A stretch of DNA of 57,680 nt, taken from positions 1 to 57,680 of the forward strand of contig JAHFQJ010000012.1 in NCBI GenBank assembly GCA_023266335.1, read 5' to 3'. The DNA is from Burkholderiaceae bacterium. Lineage in GTDB: Bacteria; Pseudomonadota; Gammaproteobacteria; Burkholderiales; Burkholderiaceae. Shown piece after piece: positions 49,108 to 57,680 of this stretch (the stretch's first letter is position 1; each line of letters starts with the position of its first letter). The notes beneath the pieces are model-generated. The model ran no database searches and was not told where the DNA came from. It saw nothing but the letters and a program-made list of their open reading frames with translations. The translations under genes were made by a program, and so were the position numbers.

Positions 49108-50661
49108 ATGCGGAATATCAGTTATACAACTCAATTTGGAAATTTATATTTAAAATACTCTAAAAGCATTCGTCATAGATTAGGTAAAATTCAAGATTAT
49201 ATAGACTTATCTCAATCAGACTGCAAAAATTCAAGTGTGATGAGTACACATAAAAAATGCTTCACTCAACAAGAAAGCATAAAATTTATCAGTATTTTAG
49301 CTAAATCATATATAACTGATGTTTATACTTTAATTAGATATAAAAAAACAAAACGGGAAAAAATAATAGAACAGCAAGTTATTCCGCAAAAACTTAAACC
49401 TCAGGCTTGCGGGTTATTATCAAAATTCAGAGATAAACATAGTTCAGCAGAACCTATGAATTTAATACCAGTTTTAGATATTACCTCCATGAGTAAAAAT
49501 CAAGCTGATGTTAGTTTATCTAACTGTTGTGAATTAACTTTAGATATGAGTAATTCGATATTAAAAAATATGACAGCGGGGCAGCAAATTGTACTGCTAA
49601 TTATTAAAGATGAAAAAAAACATTGTCAAATTAATGACGAAATAGAAAAAAGGGCTGAAGAGTTTATTGCTAGCCCTCATGCTTTACAAGAATTTTTGGA
49701 TAATAATATTCATCCAAAATTACATTTTAATGATTATTATAGGCTAGCAGAGCAATCTAAGAAATTGATTGATAATGTGCCGGCATTAGGGGAATTTCTG
49801 CATAAAAATATTAGTCCGCATTTAGACCCCAAAGAGTATCAAAAAATTTATGCAGAAGTAGAAAAAAAAGAGTTGGAATTTAAACATAATCCAAATAAAC
49901 TACAAGACTTCTTAGACATCATTATAAATGCAGAATTAGATGATATACAAATTAGACAATATAGCCATATAAGAGCGAAAGAAAATCAAAGCATAAATAA
50001 AACTAAAGATACAGCAAGATTATTTATACGCAATACTGGATGCGGAAGCTTAATTGTTGCAAGACAGCCAAAATTTTTAATTGTATCTGCTCCATGGTCC
50101 AATCATTATACCTGCCCTAAAGCAGAATATCCGCTTTTTTTTGTATCAGTCGGGAGCGGTGTAGCACCTGCACTTTCTATGATTTTAGAAAGAAAAGAAG
50201 ATGCCAAAAAGCGCAATGTTAAAATTGCCAAAAATATTATTATGATTGGCTATAAAGATATTCATTCGGACTACGCTTTAGATGAATTAAAGGCATTAAC
50301 TGCAGATACTAATAATAATTTAGAAATTATGATTGCATATGGGGATAACCAAGAAATTCCGCATATATTACATAAATTAGATGTGCATACAAATTTAAAA
50401 TGTTTGCTTGATAATAAAGATAATCTAATTAAAGTTAATGATATTTTAAATATGGAGGATATACATATAAGGTTTTCTGGATATTTAGAACTAAAAGCAC
50501 AACTTCAAAAAACTTTTACCAGTAAAAATAAAAGATTCTCTAGACCATATGCTTATACAGCAAATTACTTCGTTAATCATAGGTTAAAAAGCTTAGAAAA
50601 ACAAGGCAGGATAGAGGCCGAAGGGACATATGCAAAACAAAAAAATTTGCAGGCAGAATAA
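49108..50661 (+). CDS. Divergent FNR/cytochrome-P450-reductase-like oxidoreductase with helical repeats
   Basis: Read from ATG 49108 it has 517 residues; a TTG at 48973 would add 45, but the promoter and Fur-like sites lie inside that extension. The C-terminal 200 residues follow the NADP-binding domain of diflavin reductases in order: GCGSLIVARQPKFLIV, TCPKAEYPLFFVSVGSGVAP (GSGVAP at 349-354), IIMIGYKDIHSDYALDE, then IRFSGYLELK where CG is usual, and a final FVNHRLKSLEKQGRI. Three helical repeats of about 35 residues (184-288, each with a LxEFLxxxI-type core) replace the usual flavin-connecting part. A clear flavodoxin domain is absent. The second gene follows 24 bp later. Electron transfer is inferred from fold only; several cofactor residues have changed. 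Confidence 0.55.
   Translation: MRNISYTTQFGNLYLKYSKSIRHRLGKIQDYIDLSQSDCKNSSVMSTHKKCFTQQESIKFISILAKSYITDVYTLIRYKKTKREKIIEQQVIPQKLKPQACGLLSKFRDKHSSAEPMNLIPVLDITSMSKNQADVSLSNCCELTLDMSNSILKNMTAGQQIVLLIIKDEKKHCQINDEIEKRAEEFIASPHALQEFLDNNIHPKLHFNDYYRLAEQSKKLIDNVPALGEFLHKNISPHLDPKEYQKIYAEVEKKELEFKHNPNKLQDFLDIIINAELDDIQIRQYSHIRAKENQSINKTKDTARLFIRNTGCGSLIVARQPKFLIVSAPWSNHYTCPKAEYPLFFVSVGSGVAPALSMILERKEDAKKRNVKIAKNIIMIGYKDIHSDYALDELKALTADTNNNLEIMIAYGDNQEIPHILHKLDVHTNLKCLLDNKDNLIKVNDILNMEDIHIRFSGYLELKAQLQKTFTSKNKRFSRPYAYTANYFVNHRLKSLEKQGRIEAEGTYAKQKNLQAE
49206..49247. repeat. Intragenic core-deleted dispersed element (family B)
   Basis: CTTATCTCAATCAGACTGCA and AAATTCAAGTGTGATGAGTA are the two ends of family B in reverse, with the centre missing. 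It encodes SQSDCKNSSVMST in the reductase-like protein. NSSVMS is also encoded, in the same frame, by the element inside the RND permease. Confidence 0.65.
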
Positions 50662-50685
50662 ATTTGAATAAAAAAAGAATATTTC

Positions 50686-53600
50686 ATGTATAATTATAGT
50701 AACAAAAACTTAAGATTTGAAAGAGTTTATACACAAATGAGCAGTCTAACCCCAAAAAATTTATTTAGAAGTATCAAATCTTCGAGTTTCAATTTTTTCA
50801 ATAATAATTTTGAAATCAAAGCTGGTAAAAATATTAATAATATAACTGATTTGTTTAATTCATCACAAAATCAGAGCTGTAGCACGGTTGTTTCAAAATG
50901 GAAATTAAATAAAGTATTTTCAAAATTACAAAATATAAAATTTAATCCCCAAACAATTTATGCTTTGGCCCAAGTAAATAATGACAATCATATTGTAAAT
51001 ATTAATAATCATGAAATTGATAAAGCTCAAACTTTGATTTTTTTTGCACCTAAAAATATATATGTAAATGGAGCAGAGAAACCTCAATCTATTCCTTTAC
51101 AAGCCTATAATTTAACTAATATTCAAAAAGAAAGTAATGAAAATTTAAATTCTTTATTAGAATACCAAGCCAGCGGTAAGTATATAGGTAAATTTATATT
51201 ACCCTTTAATAAACAAATTTATCATTTTAGCCACATGAAAATGGCATTTGATGTATTTGCAGATTTAAAATTAGATTTATCAAAATTGCCAGAAATTCAA
51301 GAGGATAATGAACAAATTGCCGGCTCGTATCAAGAATGGTTAAATTTTAATGATTTATTTATTACTCATCAGCTCTGCATACAAAAATATGCTGTTGAAA
51401 ATAAACATGAAGCAAATATATTTGATGAATTATCTGAAAAATATATACAAATTCAAGCAGATAAAATTCGTGAATTTTTAAAAGAATATGAAAATGTCTC
51501 AACACAAAAATTACAAAATCCGCCTAAAAATTTTCAAATAACTAACTTCACTCAAGTTATTCAAGATACACTTAACAGCATTAATAATAATCCTTCATTA
51601 GTAAAGTATTTAACCTATTCTTTTGGTAAAAAATGGAATTTGGAAAATACTTATCAAAAATTTAATGACATTTCATATCATTTAAGTGCTATATTGAAAT
51701 ACTTAAACAGCTCTGCATTTAATGGAATAGATGCAGACAATCAAAAATTGGCATTAGAAAAATTATGCCAGGAGCATGCATATGCTCCATTATTATTATC
51801 CTGCCAAAAATTACTGCAGTTATTAGATATAAAGAATGTTGAAAAAACTATATACAACAACCCTACATTAGACATAGAAAAAGAGCTTAGTGCTACAGAT
51901 AATTTTTATCATAAATATAAAAAAATACCTGTTATTGGAGGCTTGATTGCTCATAATGTTAAATATCCAAAGAGCTTTTTTGGCTTACATACGAATAAAG
52001 ATAAAAATGATAAGAGCTTTTTTATCAGTGAAAATCATCAAAGATTTAAAGATAGTATATCCCCGTTTTTACCGCAGAAATTCAAGCAGGAAATTAATCA
52101 GTCTAGCCGTATAAAACTTATTAATAAAGAGCAGCTGAGCGTATTTAAGGCTAATTTACGTAAAGATTTAAATTTATCAGACGGCAAGTTTGATAAATTA
52201 TTACAGCCGCTGCGCAGATATCCATTTATTGCAAAGATGGGCATATACGCTGCTATATTAGCCAGTTTTGCTGCTTATATTGCTGCAGCTGTAAAAACTG
52301 GGGGAATTGCCACACAAATAGTTTCTTTGCCTGTATCTATGGTGTTTGGAACTGCATTTGGCGATCCTTTGCATCATTTGATTATGTTCAGTATTTCAAT
52401 ATTGTTAGGTTTAGGCTTAACATTTATGATAGGTAAAGATAATTCTTTAGCCGTATTTAAAGCCATCGGCAGAATAGCTAAAAAATTAGCAAAAAATTAT
52501 AAATTTATTGTCCAGCAAATTAAAGATTATGGTTTTGAAGGGGCTTTAGCTAAAATGCAGGCAAACTTTGCAAAAGGCAATTTCAAAATATCAGATACCT
52601 ATAAAAACAGCTTAAAAAAAGAACATGATGATGAGCATATCAGTATAAGCAAAGATAAGACAATTAACCCAGCTTATAATTTGAAAAAAAATGCTGAAAA
52701 TATTTTTGATAATTTTGATAATTTTGATAAAAGTGAAAATGACTTTATTGAGGTATTAGAAAATATGCTAGATTCTTTAGAGTCTAAAGTTGAACACAAA
52801 GAAAGAATTAATAAAAAAGATCATGAAGAAATAAAAGATAAAAATACTGAAATTAGACGGGCAGTGTCTAAATCAGTTAGATATTTTAGCAGGCGCGGTT
52901 TGCTTGGCATGGCAATTGACGGAGGCAAAAAAATTTATAGAATGGTATCACCGGTAACTCAAAATAAAATGCAGAATGATAATAACAGCATACCTAGCTT
53001 AACTGATAGTACTGAAAGCTTACAAGATTTATACCCAAATGCCTCTGAAAAAGAATTAAGAGTTAATGCATATAAACATGTTTTATTAGCTTTGCATATG
53101 CAGAAAAATGGGGATTTAGCTAATTTACTAGAGATGATAAAAAATAAGCAGAATTTAAGCCAAGAATTTGAAAAATTATTTCCAGCAAGTTTAATAAATC
53201 CAAATATACAGATTAAGATTCAAAACAAATCAAAAGCAATAGATTCTGCAATACAAATATTAAAGCAAGTTCAGTATAAAAACCATGAAAATATTCAAAA
53301 TTTAATCAATGCTTTAGAAGATTTTAAAGATTTATTAGTATATTCTAATAATGAAGATATTTTAAATAATTTGGAAAATATTTTTAGCCAAACACTAAGT
53401 GATGTAAAAAGTATTCTCAATAATATGGATAATACTAAAAATAAATTACATAAGCATTTTGTATCAGATACTACAAAACAATGGATAGAACAATTTTATA
53501 AACATATTTTAAAAGAAACAGAGGGTGTAACTTATACTAATTATAGATTTAATAAAGATAATTCCAATACCGGAATACGTAATATGCTAAATTACAAATT

Positions 53601-54045
53601 AGGTAATTTGTTTAAAATTATCGGCAAAGCTGTACCTTGGAAGTTATTAGGCGGGGCGGCAGCTATTTTACTAATTCTAAAACCAATTATAAACACCAGC
53701 CCCATTGAATTTATTCCCGGTCTAGATAAAGTATTTGACATCGCTTCAAAACCATATGAGTTAATTATGGGGGATAATTCTTTAGGCATAAATGTAAATG
53801 CTACAACAGATGTATCAATAGATTTTCCAGCTCATATTGTTGAAGGTGTGATTGGAACAATGTTTGTTCTCTCAAATAGTATGACTGATTTAGTTAAAAA
53901 AGCATCAAAAAGTATTTGGAATGCATCAAAAACTTTATCTCAAAAAATTTCTGGTTATTATAAAAGCTATTCAATAAAACAAAATAACTTAACATTTTTA
54001 TCTAAAACAGCTGGATATGAAAACTTAGCTACAAATAAGAACTAA
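50686..54045 (+). CDS. Large membrane protein of unknown function (1119 residues)
   Basis: I do not recognise this protein. The N-terminal 500 residues are soluble, helix-rich and Asn/Lys-rich. Hydrophobic segments follow at about 514-535, 543-558 and 562-582 (MFSISILLGLGLTFMIG). A long charged helical region with probable coiled coils comes next (680-930), then segments at about 984-1003 (WKLLGGAAAILLILKPI) and 1049-1068. No signal peptide is seen. The start could also be the ATG 17 codons later. It lies 24 bp after the reductase-like gene, so it shares the Fur-like promoter. A function in iron or redox handling, or as a translocated protein, is possible but unproven. Confidence 0.6.
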   Translation: MYNYSNKNLRFERVYTQMSSLTPKNLFRSIKSSSFNFFNNNFEIKAGKNINNITDLFNSSQNQSCSTVVSKWKLNKVFSKLQNIKFNPQTIYALAQVNNDNHIVNINNHEIDKAQTLIFFAPKNIYVNGAEKPQSIPLQAYNLTNIQKESNENLNSLLEYQASGKYIGKFILPFNKQIYHFSHMKMAFDVFADLKLDLSKLPEIQEDNEQIAGSYQEWLNFNDLFITHQLCIQKYAVENKHEANIFDELSEKYIQIQADKIREFLKEYENVSTQKLQNPPKNFQITNFTQVIQDTLNSINNNPSLVKYLTYSFGKKWNLENTYQKFNDISYHLSAILKYLNSSAFNGIDADNQKLALEKLCQEHAYAPLLLSCQKLLQLLDIKNVEKTIYNNPTLDIEKELSATDNFYHKYKKIPVIGGLIAHNVKYPKSFFGLHTNKDKNDKSFFISENHQRFKDSISPFLPQKFKQEINQSSRIKLINKEQLSVFKANLRKDLNLSDGKFDKLLQPLRRYPFIAKMGIYAAILASFAAYIAAAVKTGGIATQIVSLPVSMVFGTAFGDPLHHLIMFSISILLGLGLTFMIGKDNSLAVFKAIGRIAKKLAKNYKFIVQQIKDYGFEGALAKMQANFAKGNFKISDTYKNSLKKEHDDEHISISKDKTINPAYNLKKNAENIFDNFDNFDKSENDFIEVLENMLDSLESKVEHKERINKKDHEEIKDKNTEIRRAVSKSVRYFSRRGLLGMAIDGGKKIYRMVSPVTQNKMQNDNNSIPSLTDSTESLQDLYPNASEKELRVNAYKHVLLALHMQKNGDLANLLEMIKNKQNLSQEFEKLFPASLINPNIQIKIQNKSKAIDSAIQILKQVQYKNHENIQNLINALEDFKDLLVYSNNEDILNNLENIFSQTLSDVKSILNNMDNTKNKLHKHFVSDTTKQWIEQFYKHILKETEGVTYTNYRFNKDNSNTGIRNMLNYKLGNLFKIIGKAVPWKLLGGAAAILLILKPIINTSPIEFIPGLDKVFDIASKPYELIMGDNSLGINVNATTDVSIDFPAHIVEGVIGTMFVLSNSMTDLVKKASKSIWNASKTLSQKISGYYKSYSIKQNNLTFLSKTAGYENLATNKN

Positions 54046-54054
54046 GCATATTAT

Positions 54055-54100
54055 ATAAAATAAAAGGCTTATAAAAATTGTCTTTTATCTTATGCATTTT
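54055..54100 (+). terminator. Candidate terminator after the two-gene operon
   Basis: ATAAAATAAAAG pairs with CTTTTATCTTAT across a 15-base loop, followed by GCATTTTTC. The stem is all A-T apart from one G-C pair, so confidence is limited. Confidence 0.35.
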
Positions 54101-54149
54101 TCAATATCTTTATCTTGTTAAGCATTTATTTACAGCATAATAAAAATTA

Positions 54150-54524
54150 TTAACTTGTCCAAAAAGAAGTATTAATTTTCTTCCATTCTGCCAAACGCCT
54201 TTTTCTAATATTTAGCGCTAAATCACGTTCTGTTAGTGTTATAGGGGCATTAAATGATTCAGCATTATATTTTTTGCGGTATGTTAATGGATTTAGAGCC
54301 TTAAGCATATTTAAGACTGAAAACCCTGAAGTGTTATGGCTAGCTTGATCATTGCTATATTTCAAAAGTCTATAAGAGCCTGTAAATTGAGGTGTAACTT
54401 TAAAAAGACCATCATCTTGTTTTGTAATACTGACTTGATTATGCCAATTATATGCTCCATGAGAGTACTCACGCACTCCATAATCTTGTTTGTTTTCAAA
54501 AGGTTTGCAAGCTTTAGTTATCAT
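54150..54524 (-). CDS. Hypothetical protein
   Basis: A 124-residue basic, soluble protein (DYGVREYSHGAYNWHNQVSI; RDLALNIRKRRLAEWKKINT). AGGAAAA stands just before the ATG. No signal peptide and no family recognised. It converges with the large membrane protein gene and is divergent from accA. Confidence 0.5.
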   Translation of the reverse strand: MITKACKPFENKQDYGVREYSHGAYNWHNQVSITKQDDGLFKVTPQFTGSYRLLKYSNDQASHNTSGFSVLNMLKALNPLTYRKKYNAESFNAPITLTERDLALNIRKRRLAEWKKINTSFWTS

Positions 54525-54706
54525 AATTTTTCCTGTTAAGTAAGTTGATTTATTGTATGGAGTAAATTAATATTATTTATTTATATTATAATATAAAAAA
54601 TAAATAAATCTTTAAGTACTTACCCCTAAAATTATTATCAATAGGCATATAGATATGCTAGGATCGCATTTTAATTACTGAAAATCTTATGCATCCATTA
54701 AACTTG

Positions 54707-54735
54707 TTCAAAAATTCAAAAGCATGTATTATACT
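54707..54735 (+). promoter_or_regulatory. Candidate accA promoter
   Basis: TTCAAA (54707-54712) and TATACT (54730-54735) are spaced by 17 bases, about 27 bases before the accA start. Both hexamers are moderate matches. Confidence 0.35.
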
Positions 54736-54761
54736 ATATTAATATGTGCGTAGCGTAAAAT

Positions 54762-55724
54762 ATGACTAAAAACACATTTTTAGATTTTGAGAAGCCGATT
54801 GCAGACCTCGAAGAAAAAATTGAACAGCTCATATCAGTTGATGGAAATAGTAAAGATTTAGATATATCATCAGAAATTAAAACTTTAACTAAAAAAAGCC
54901 AGCAGCTTACCAAGGACATTTATAATAAATTATCTGCTTGGCAAACATCTCAAGTTGCACGCCACCCGCAACGCCCCTATACGCTAGATTATATTAATCA
55001 TATTTTTACAGACTTTCATGAAATGCATGGCGATAGACATTTTTCTGATGATTTATCAATAATTGGCGGTTTAGCGCGCTTTAACGGACATTCATGCATG
55101 GTAATTGGACACCAGAAAGGGCGTGATACAAAAGAGCGTACGCTGCGTAATTTTGGTATGTCAAAACCTGAAGGCTACCGCAAAGCATTACGCTTAATGA
55201 AAATAGCTGAAAAATTTAAAATTCCAATTTTTACTTTTATTGATACTCCAGGAGCGTATCCTGGTATTGATGCTGAAGAAAGAAATCAATCAGAGGCTAT
55301 TGGCAGAAACTTATTTGAAATGACATCGTTAAGTGTGCCAATTATCAGCACAATTATTGGTGAGGGCGGTTCAGGCGGTGCTTTGGCAATCGCAGTTGCT
55401 GATAGCGTTTTAATGCTTGAATATTCAACTTATGCCGTAATTTCTCCGGAAGGATGCGCAAGTATATTATGGAAAAGTGCAGGTATGGCGCCAGAAGCTG
55501 CAGAAGCATTAGGATTAACAGCAAAACGTATTCTAGAACATAGACTAATTGATAAAATTGTTGAAGAACCTCTTGGAGGGGCGCATAGAGACTATAATAC
55601 AGCCTCGCATAATTTAAAGCGTGCGTTAACTGAAGTATTTAGACCTTTATCCATTTTAAAAACAGAAAAACTCTTAGAAAGACGCTATACCCGTTTACGC
55701 AATTACGGTGAATTTAAAAGTTAA
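54762..55724 (+). CDS. accA: Acetyl-CoA carboxylase carboxyltransferase subunit alpha
   Basis: The 320-residue subunit matches AccA throughout ([92 protein letters not shown]). With AccD it transfers carboxyl from biotin to acetyl-CoA to make malonyl-CoA for fatty acids. A family A repeat follows, shared with the convergent rlmH. Confidence 0.97.
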   Translation: MTKNTFLDFEKPIADLEEKIEQLISVDGNSKDLDISSEIKTLTKKSQQLTKDIYNKLSAWQTSQVARHPQRPYTLDYINHIFTDFHEMHGDRHFSDDLSIIGGLARFNGHSCMVIGHQKGRDTKERTLRNFGMSKPEGYRKALRLMKIAEKFKIPIFTFIDTPGAYPGIDAEERNQSEAIGRNLFEMTSLSVPIISTIIGEGGSGGALAIAVADSVLMLEYSTYAVISPEGCASILWKSAGMAPEAAEALGLTAKRILEHRLIDKIVEEPLGGAHRDYNTASHNLKRALTEVFRPLSILKTEKLLERRYTRLRNYGEFKS

Positions 55725-55730
55725 TGCTTA

Positions 55731-55863
55731 TATACTAATTGTAGTTCATTTTGTGGCAAGGCATCAGGCATAAATTACGACGACTATTACATATTATTAC
55801 ATTGAGGGCGAAGGCGTGAGCTTGCGACAACAAAGTTTGCAAATTGAAATCCGATTAGTATAT
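55731..55863. repeat. Dispersed inverted-repeat element (family A), full copy
   Basis: From TATACTAATTGTAGTTCATT to GAAATCCGATTAGTATATTA, with inverted ends. It sits between the ends of convergent accA and rlmH, 6 bp after the accA stop and abutting the rlmH stop, and may supply the shared transcription end. Confidence 0.75.
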
Positions 55864-56321
55864 TATATCCTATGATAAGGGTGATTATTTAATATTGACC
55901 ATACTCTGTATATTTGCTCAATTAATAGTAATTTAGCAAAGCCATGAGGCAAAGTCATAGATGATAAACATAATATATAATCAGCCTGATTTTTTAGCCC
56001 AAAATAAATCCCATCTGCACCGCCAATTATAAAACATAGACCACTATATTGATGTTGCCAATTTGACATATTATGAGCTAATTCTTGCGTGGTATTGTTT
56101 TTGCCGCTTTCATCTAATATAATTAATTTATATTTTGCTGGGATATGTTTTTCTATATTTTTTGCTTCAATTAGTTTTCTTTCTTCTAAAGAAGTTTTTG
56201 TACTTGGTTTTAATTCAATTAAATTTAAATTCCAATTAGCAAATCTTTTAACAAAGTCATTTATACCTTGTTCTATCCATGATGGTAACTTGTGATTAGT
56301 TGAAATTATACAAATTTTCAT
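55863..56321 (-). CDS. rlmH: 23S rRNA pseudouridine-1915 N3-methyltransferase
   Basis: A 152-residue SPOUT methyltransferase with the family's C-terminal knot motif: CFIIGGADGIYFGLKNQADY, LCLSSMTLPHGFAKLLLIEQ and YRVWSILNNHPYHR. It methylates the pseudouridine in helix 69 of the 70S ribosome. Length and ends match the family. The partner rsfS/ybeB is not adjacent. Confidence 0.95.
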   Translation of the reverse strand: MKICIISTNHKLPSWIEQGINDFVKRFANWNLNLIELKPSTKTSLEERKLIEAKNIEKHIPAKYKLIILDESGKNNTTQELAHNMSNWQHQYSGLCFIIGGADGIYFGLKNQADYILCLSSMTLPHGFAKLLLIEQIYRVWSILNNHPYHRI

Positions 56322-56365
56322 GGTGAATTTTTAGCTTAAAATTTTAATATTCAGAACAAATAAAC

Positions 56366-56388
56366 AAAGCTGAGCGATAGCCCAGCTT
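56366..56388 (-). terminator. Terminator of the lipoprotein gene
   Basis: Read on the minus strand, AAAGCTGGGC pairs with GCTCAGCTTT apart from one mismatch, followed by T-rich sequence. It lies about 45 bases after the lipoprotein stop. Confidence 0.55.
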
Positions 56389-56430
56389 TTATAATATATT
56401 CACAACAAAACAGTTAATTTATTTAACTTA

Positions 56431-56715
56431 TTATTGTTTTTTCGTACCTTTTGCTTTTGTACCTGAAGCATGAGCTTCAGCAGCACTTGCAGTTTCTGTT
56501 GCATTAGCAACAGCCGAAGCAGCAGCTTCGGCAGAACTTGCAACAGCTGTTTCAGCAGTGCTTGCAGCCGTCGCAACAGCAGATGTAGCTGTTTCAGCAG
56601 AACTTGCAATAGAAGCTTCAGCAGCACTCGCAGTAGCTTCTATAGAAGAAGCAGGCTTTTCTTGACCACATGCAGCTAAACCAATAACAGCTAATAAAGC
56701 TATAATTTTTTTCAT
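56431..56715 (-). CDS. Small Ala-rich lipoprotein
   Basis: Read from the ATG at 56715, which follows GAGGG at a good distance; an eight-codon upstream extension has no such site. The 94-residue product has a lipoprotein signal peptide MKKIIALLAVIGLAAC with Cys16 as the lipid-attachment residue (LAAC). The mature part is almost entirely Ala, Ser, Thr and Glu arranged in regular A-x-x-A patterns (SSAETATSAVATAASTAET), which favours a long coiled or amphipathic helix like small outer-membrane lipoproteins. It ends in a Lys-rich KGTKKQ, which could bind peptidoglycan. No specific homologue recognised. Confidence 0.7.
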   Translation of the reverse strand: MKKIIALLAVIGLAACGQEKPASSIEATASAAEASIASSAETATSAVATAASTAETAVASSAEAAASAVANATETASAAEAHASGTKAKGTKKQ

Positions 56716-56793
56716 TTGTGTACCCTCGATAAAAAACATGTTTTAAAACTTGTACTTTGAATTTGTACTTATAAAGCAGTGGAATAGGCAAAT

Positions 56794-56919
56794 ATACTCA
56801 TCACACTTAAAATCTATGTTTGCGTTATTGTTTAAAATTAATCCTAGCTGTAGTATATGTACTATCTATGTCATAATTTTTGCTTCCGCCTTACCCTAAA
56901 TCTGGTTGAGATAAGTATA
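56794..56919. repeat. Dispersed inverted-repeat element (family B), full extragenic copy
   Basis: From TATACTCATCACACTTAAAA to TCTGGTTGAGATAAGTATA. It aligns from end to end with the intragenic copy at 43708-43830, sharing GTACTATCT...GTCATAATTTTTGC. It lies upstream of the lipoprotein gene, with no gene between it and the DUF3579 gene. Confidence 0.8.
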
Positions 56920-57102
56920 ACATATGCCACACTGCAATAAATCACACGCAATAACATAGTTTGATAACTAGCCATATGCAATACTTAGGTATTATAGCAT
57001 AAAATCGGAAAAAAACTATAGGTTTATAGAATATATTGATTTAATTTCATGAAATTTTAATAATCGATAGTTTTATGCTGACGTTTTTTCAAAATCTTTA
57101 CG

Positions 57103-57387
57103 TCATGCAATTACGATATGGAGGTTATTGCTCTTAGCAAAATTGTATAGAAAATCTAGGGCTTTAGGCTCAATATCTGCGATAGCAGTATCAATCAATA
57201 CAGATTTTATTCCGTCAATCTCCGCTGGCTGAACATAAGGAGAGTATGTAAGATTTCTTGAGCTTGATTTTTTGCTACACGGACTAAATTGCGACATTAC
57301 ACCACACAGACGCTCAACCCAATCGCTAGGGCGGAATACTTCTCCGTCAATTGTTATCCCTTTGATATAAAATGTTTTTATTTCCAT
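57103..57387 (-). CDS. DUF3579 family protein
   Basis: A 94-residue protein matching DUF3579, a family I know from betaproteobacteria: GITIDGEVFRPSDWVERLCG, MSQFSPC, LTYSPYVQPAEIDGIKSVLI, then DIEPKALDFLYNFAKSNNLH. The function of the family is unknown. No neighbouring gene on the same strand within 300 bp. Its presence supports the taxonomic inference. Confidence 0.8.
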   Translation of the reverse strand: MEIKTFYIKGITIDGEVFRPSDWVERLCGVMSQFSPCSKKSSSRNLTYSPYVQPAEIDGIKSVLIDTAIADIEPKALDFLYNFAKSNNLHIVIA

Positions 57388-57517
57388 ATATGTATCTATA
57401 ATAGCTAAATACTCCTACATTGTATATTATTTTATATTAATATACTATATCATGTATTTATTTAAATAAATAAATAATTTTAATTAAAATTATACTCTCT
57501 ACATTTTATTATTATGA

Positions 57518-57546
57518 TAGTGTTTAATACTCGGCGTATTCACACT
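57518..57546. repeat. Inverted repeat ahead of a transposase start
   Basis: TAGTGTTTAATAC and GTATTCACACTA form an imperfect palindrome. It lies 75 bp before the transposase-like start and could be the terminal repeat of the insertion sequence. Confidence 0.35.
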
Positions 57547-57619
57547 ACAAAAATAATAGGAGAGTGTTAAATATAGATAGTTAAAGATATAATAAGTAAA
57601 GAATTAAAATTTAAACCAG

Positions 57620-57680
57620 ATGTGTAAATGCCAAAGATGCGGTAGTGAGAGCTATATAAGAAGCGGAAAAGTAAGAAACA
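57620..57680 (+). mobile_element. Start of an IS transposase (zinc-ribbon N-terminus), cut by the window end
   Basis: The frame from ATG 57620 begins MCKCQRCGSESYIRSGKVRN and runs off the end. A CxxC-containing zinc ribbon followed by a Gly-Lys-x-Arg is typical of IS1-like InsA or IS1595-like transposases. The family cannot be fixed from 20 residues. This is the only probable insertion sequence in the window apart from the frameshifted Rpn gene. Confidence 0.55.

Overview
This window is an AT-rich stretch of a bacterial chromosome, most likely from a host-associated betaproteobacterium of Burkholderiales type. The inference rests on several features. The run grxC-secB-gpsA is typical of that group. 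A DUF3579 protein lies at 57103-57387, and an MJ0042 zinc-ribbon/DUF3426 protein at 45610-46644. There are also DctS/FixL- and DctR/FixJ-like regulators and a LURP-one/scramblase-like protein. Ankyrin repeats, large unrecognised proteins, many decayed genes and dispersed palindromic repeats suggest a symbiont or intracellular lifestyle. I cannot name the genus.

Layout. 1-3500 is an accessory, decaying region: a run of small immunity-type genes, one clearly resembling CdiI-type contact-dependent-inhibition immunity, mixed with frameshifted relatives. 3672-6745 is a two-component system. 6820-10727 holds a two-gene unit: an ankyrin-repeat protein with a glutamine-synthetase-fold amidoligase-like C-terminus, followed by a thiamine-diphosphate enzyme. 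A possibly secreted Gly/Ser-rich protein follows, then MlaE and a frameshifted PD-(D/E)XK transposase-like gene. 13675-20320 is housekeeping: pssA, argJ, grxC-secB-gpsA, recA-hrcA. 20386-24537 carries a pseudogene, a truncated beta-oxidation gene, tRNA-Arg(TCT), tRNA-Pro(TGG) and orphan proteins. 24800-27711 is rpsO-pnp with promoter, candidate leader RNA, terminator and hairpin. 27856-36283 has an M20 amidohydrolase, a NitT/TauT-type ABC importer, purK and a DEAD-box helicase. 36993-48857 carries gyrB, lpxB, an RND pump, the zinc-ribbon protein, zapE and fabG.

The most unusual stretch is 49024-54045. A strong promoter overlapped by two Fur-box-like sites drives a divergent ferredoxin/cytochrome-P450-reductase-like protein, followed 24 bp later by a 1119-residue membrane protein that I do not recognise. 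This looks like an iron-responsive two-gene system. accA, rlmH, an Ala-rich lipoprotein, DUF3579 and the start of an insertion sequence close the window.

A family of about 60-150 bp inverted-repeat elements recurs at least ten times. Two copies lie in frame inside genes, the RND permease and the reductase-like protein. They encode the same short peptide (NSSVMS) in both, which resembles the behaviour of Rickettsia palindromic elements.
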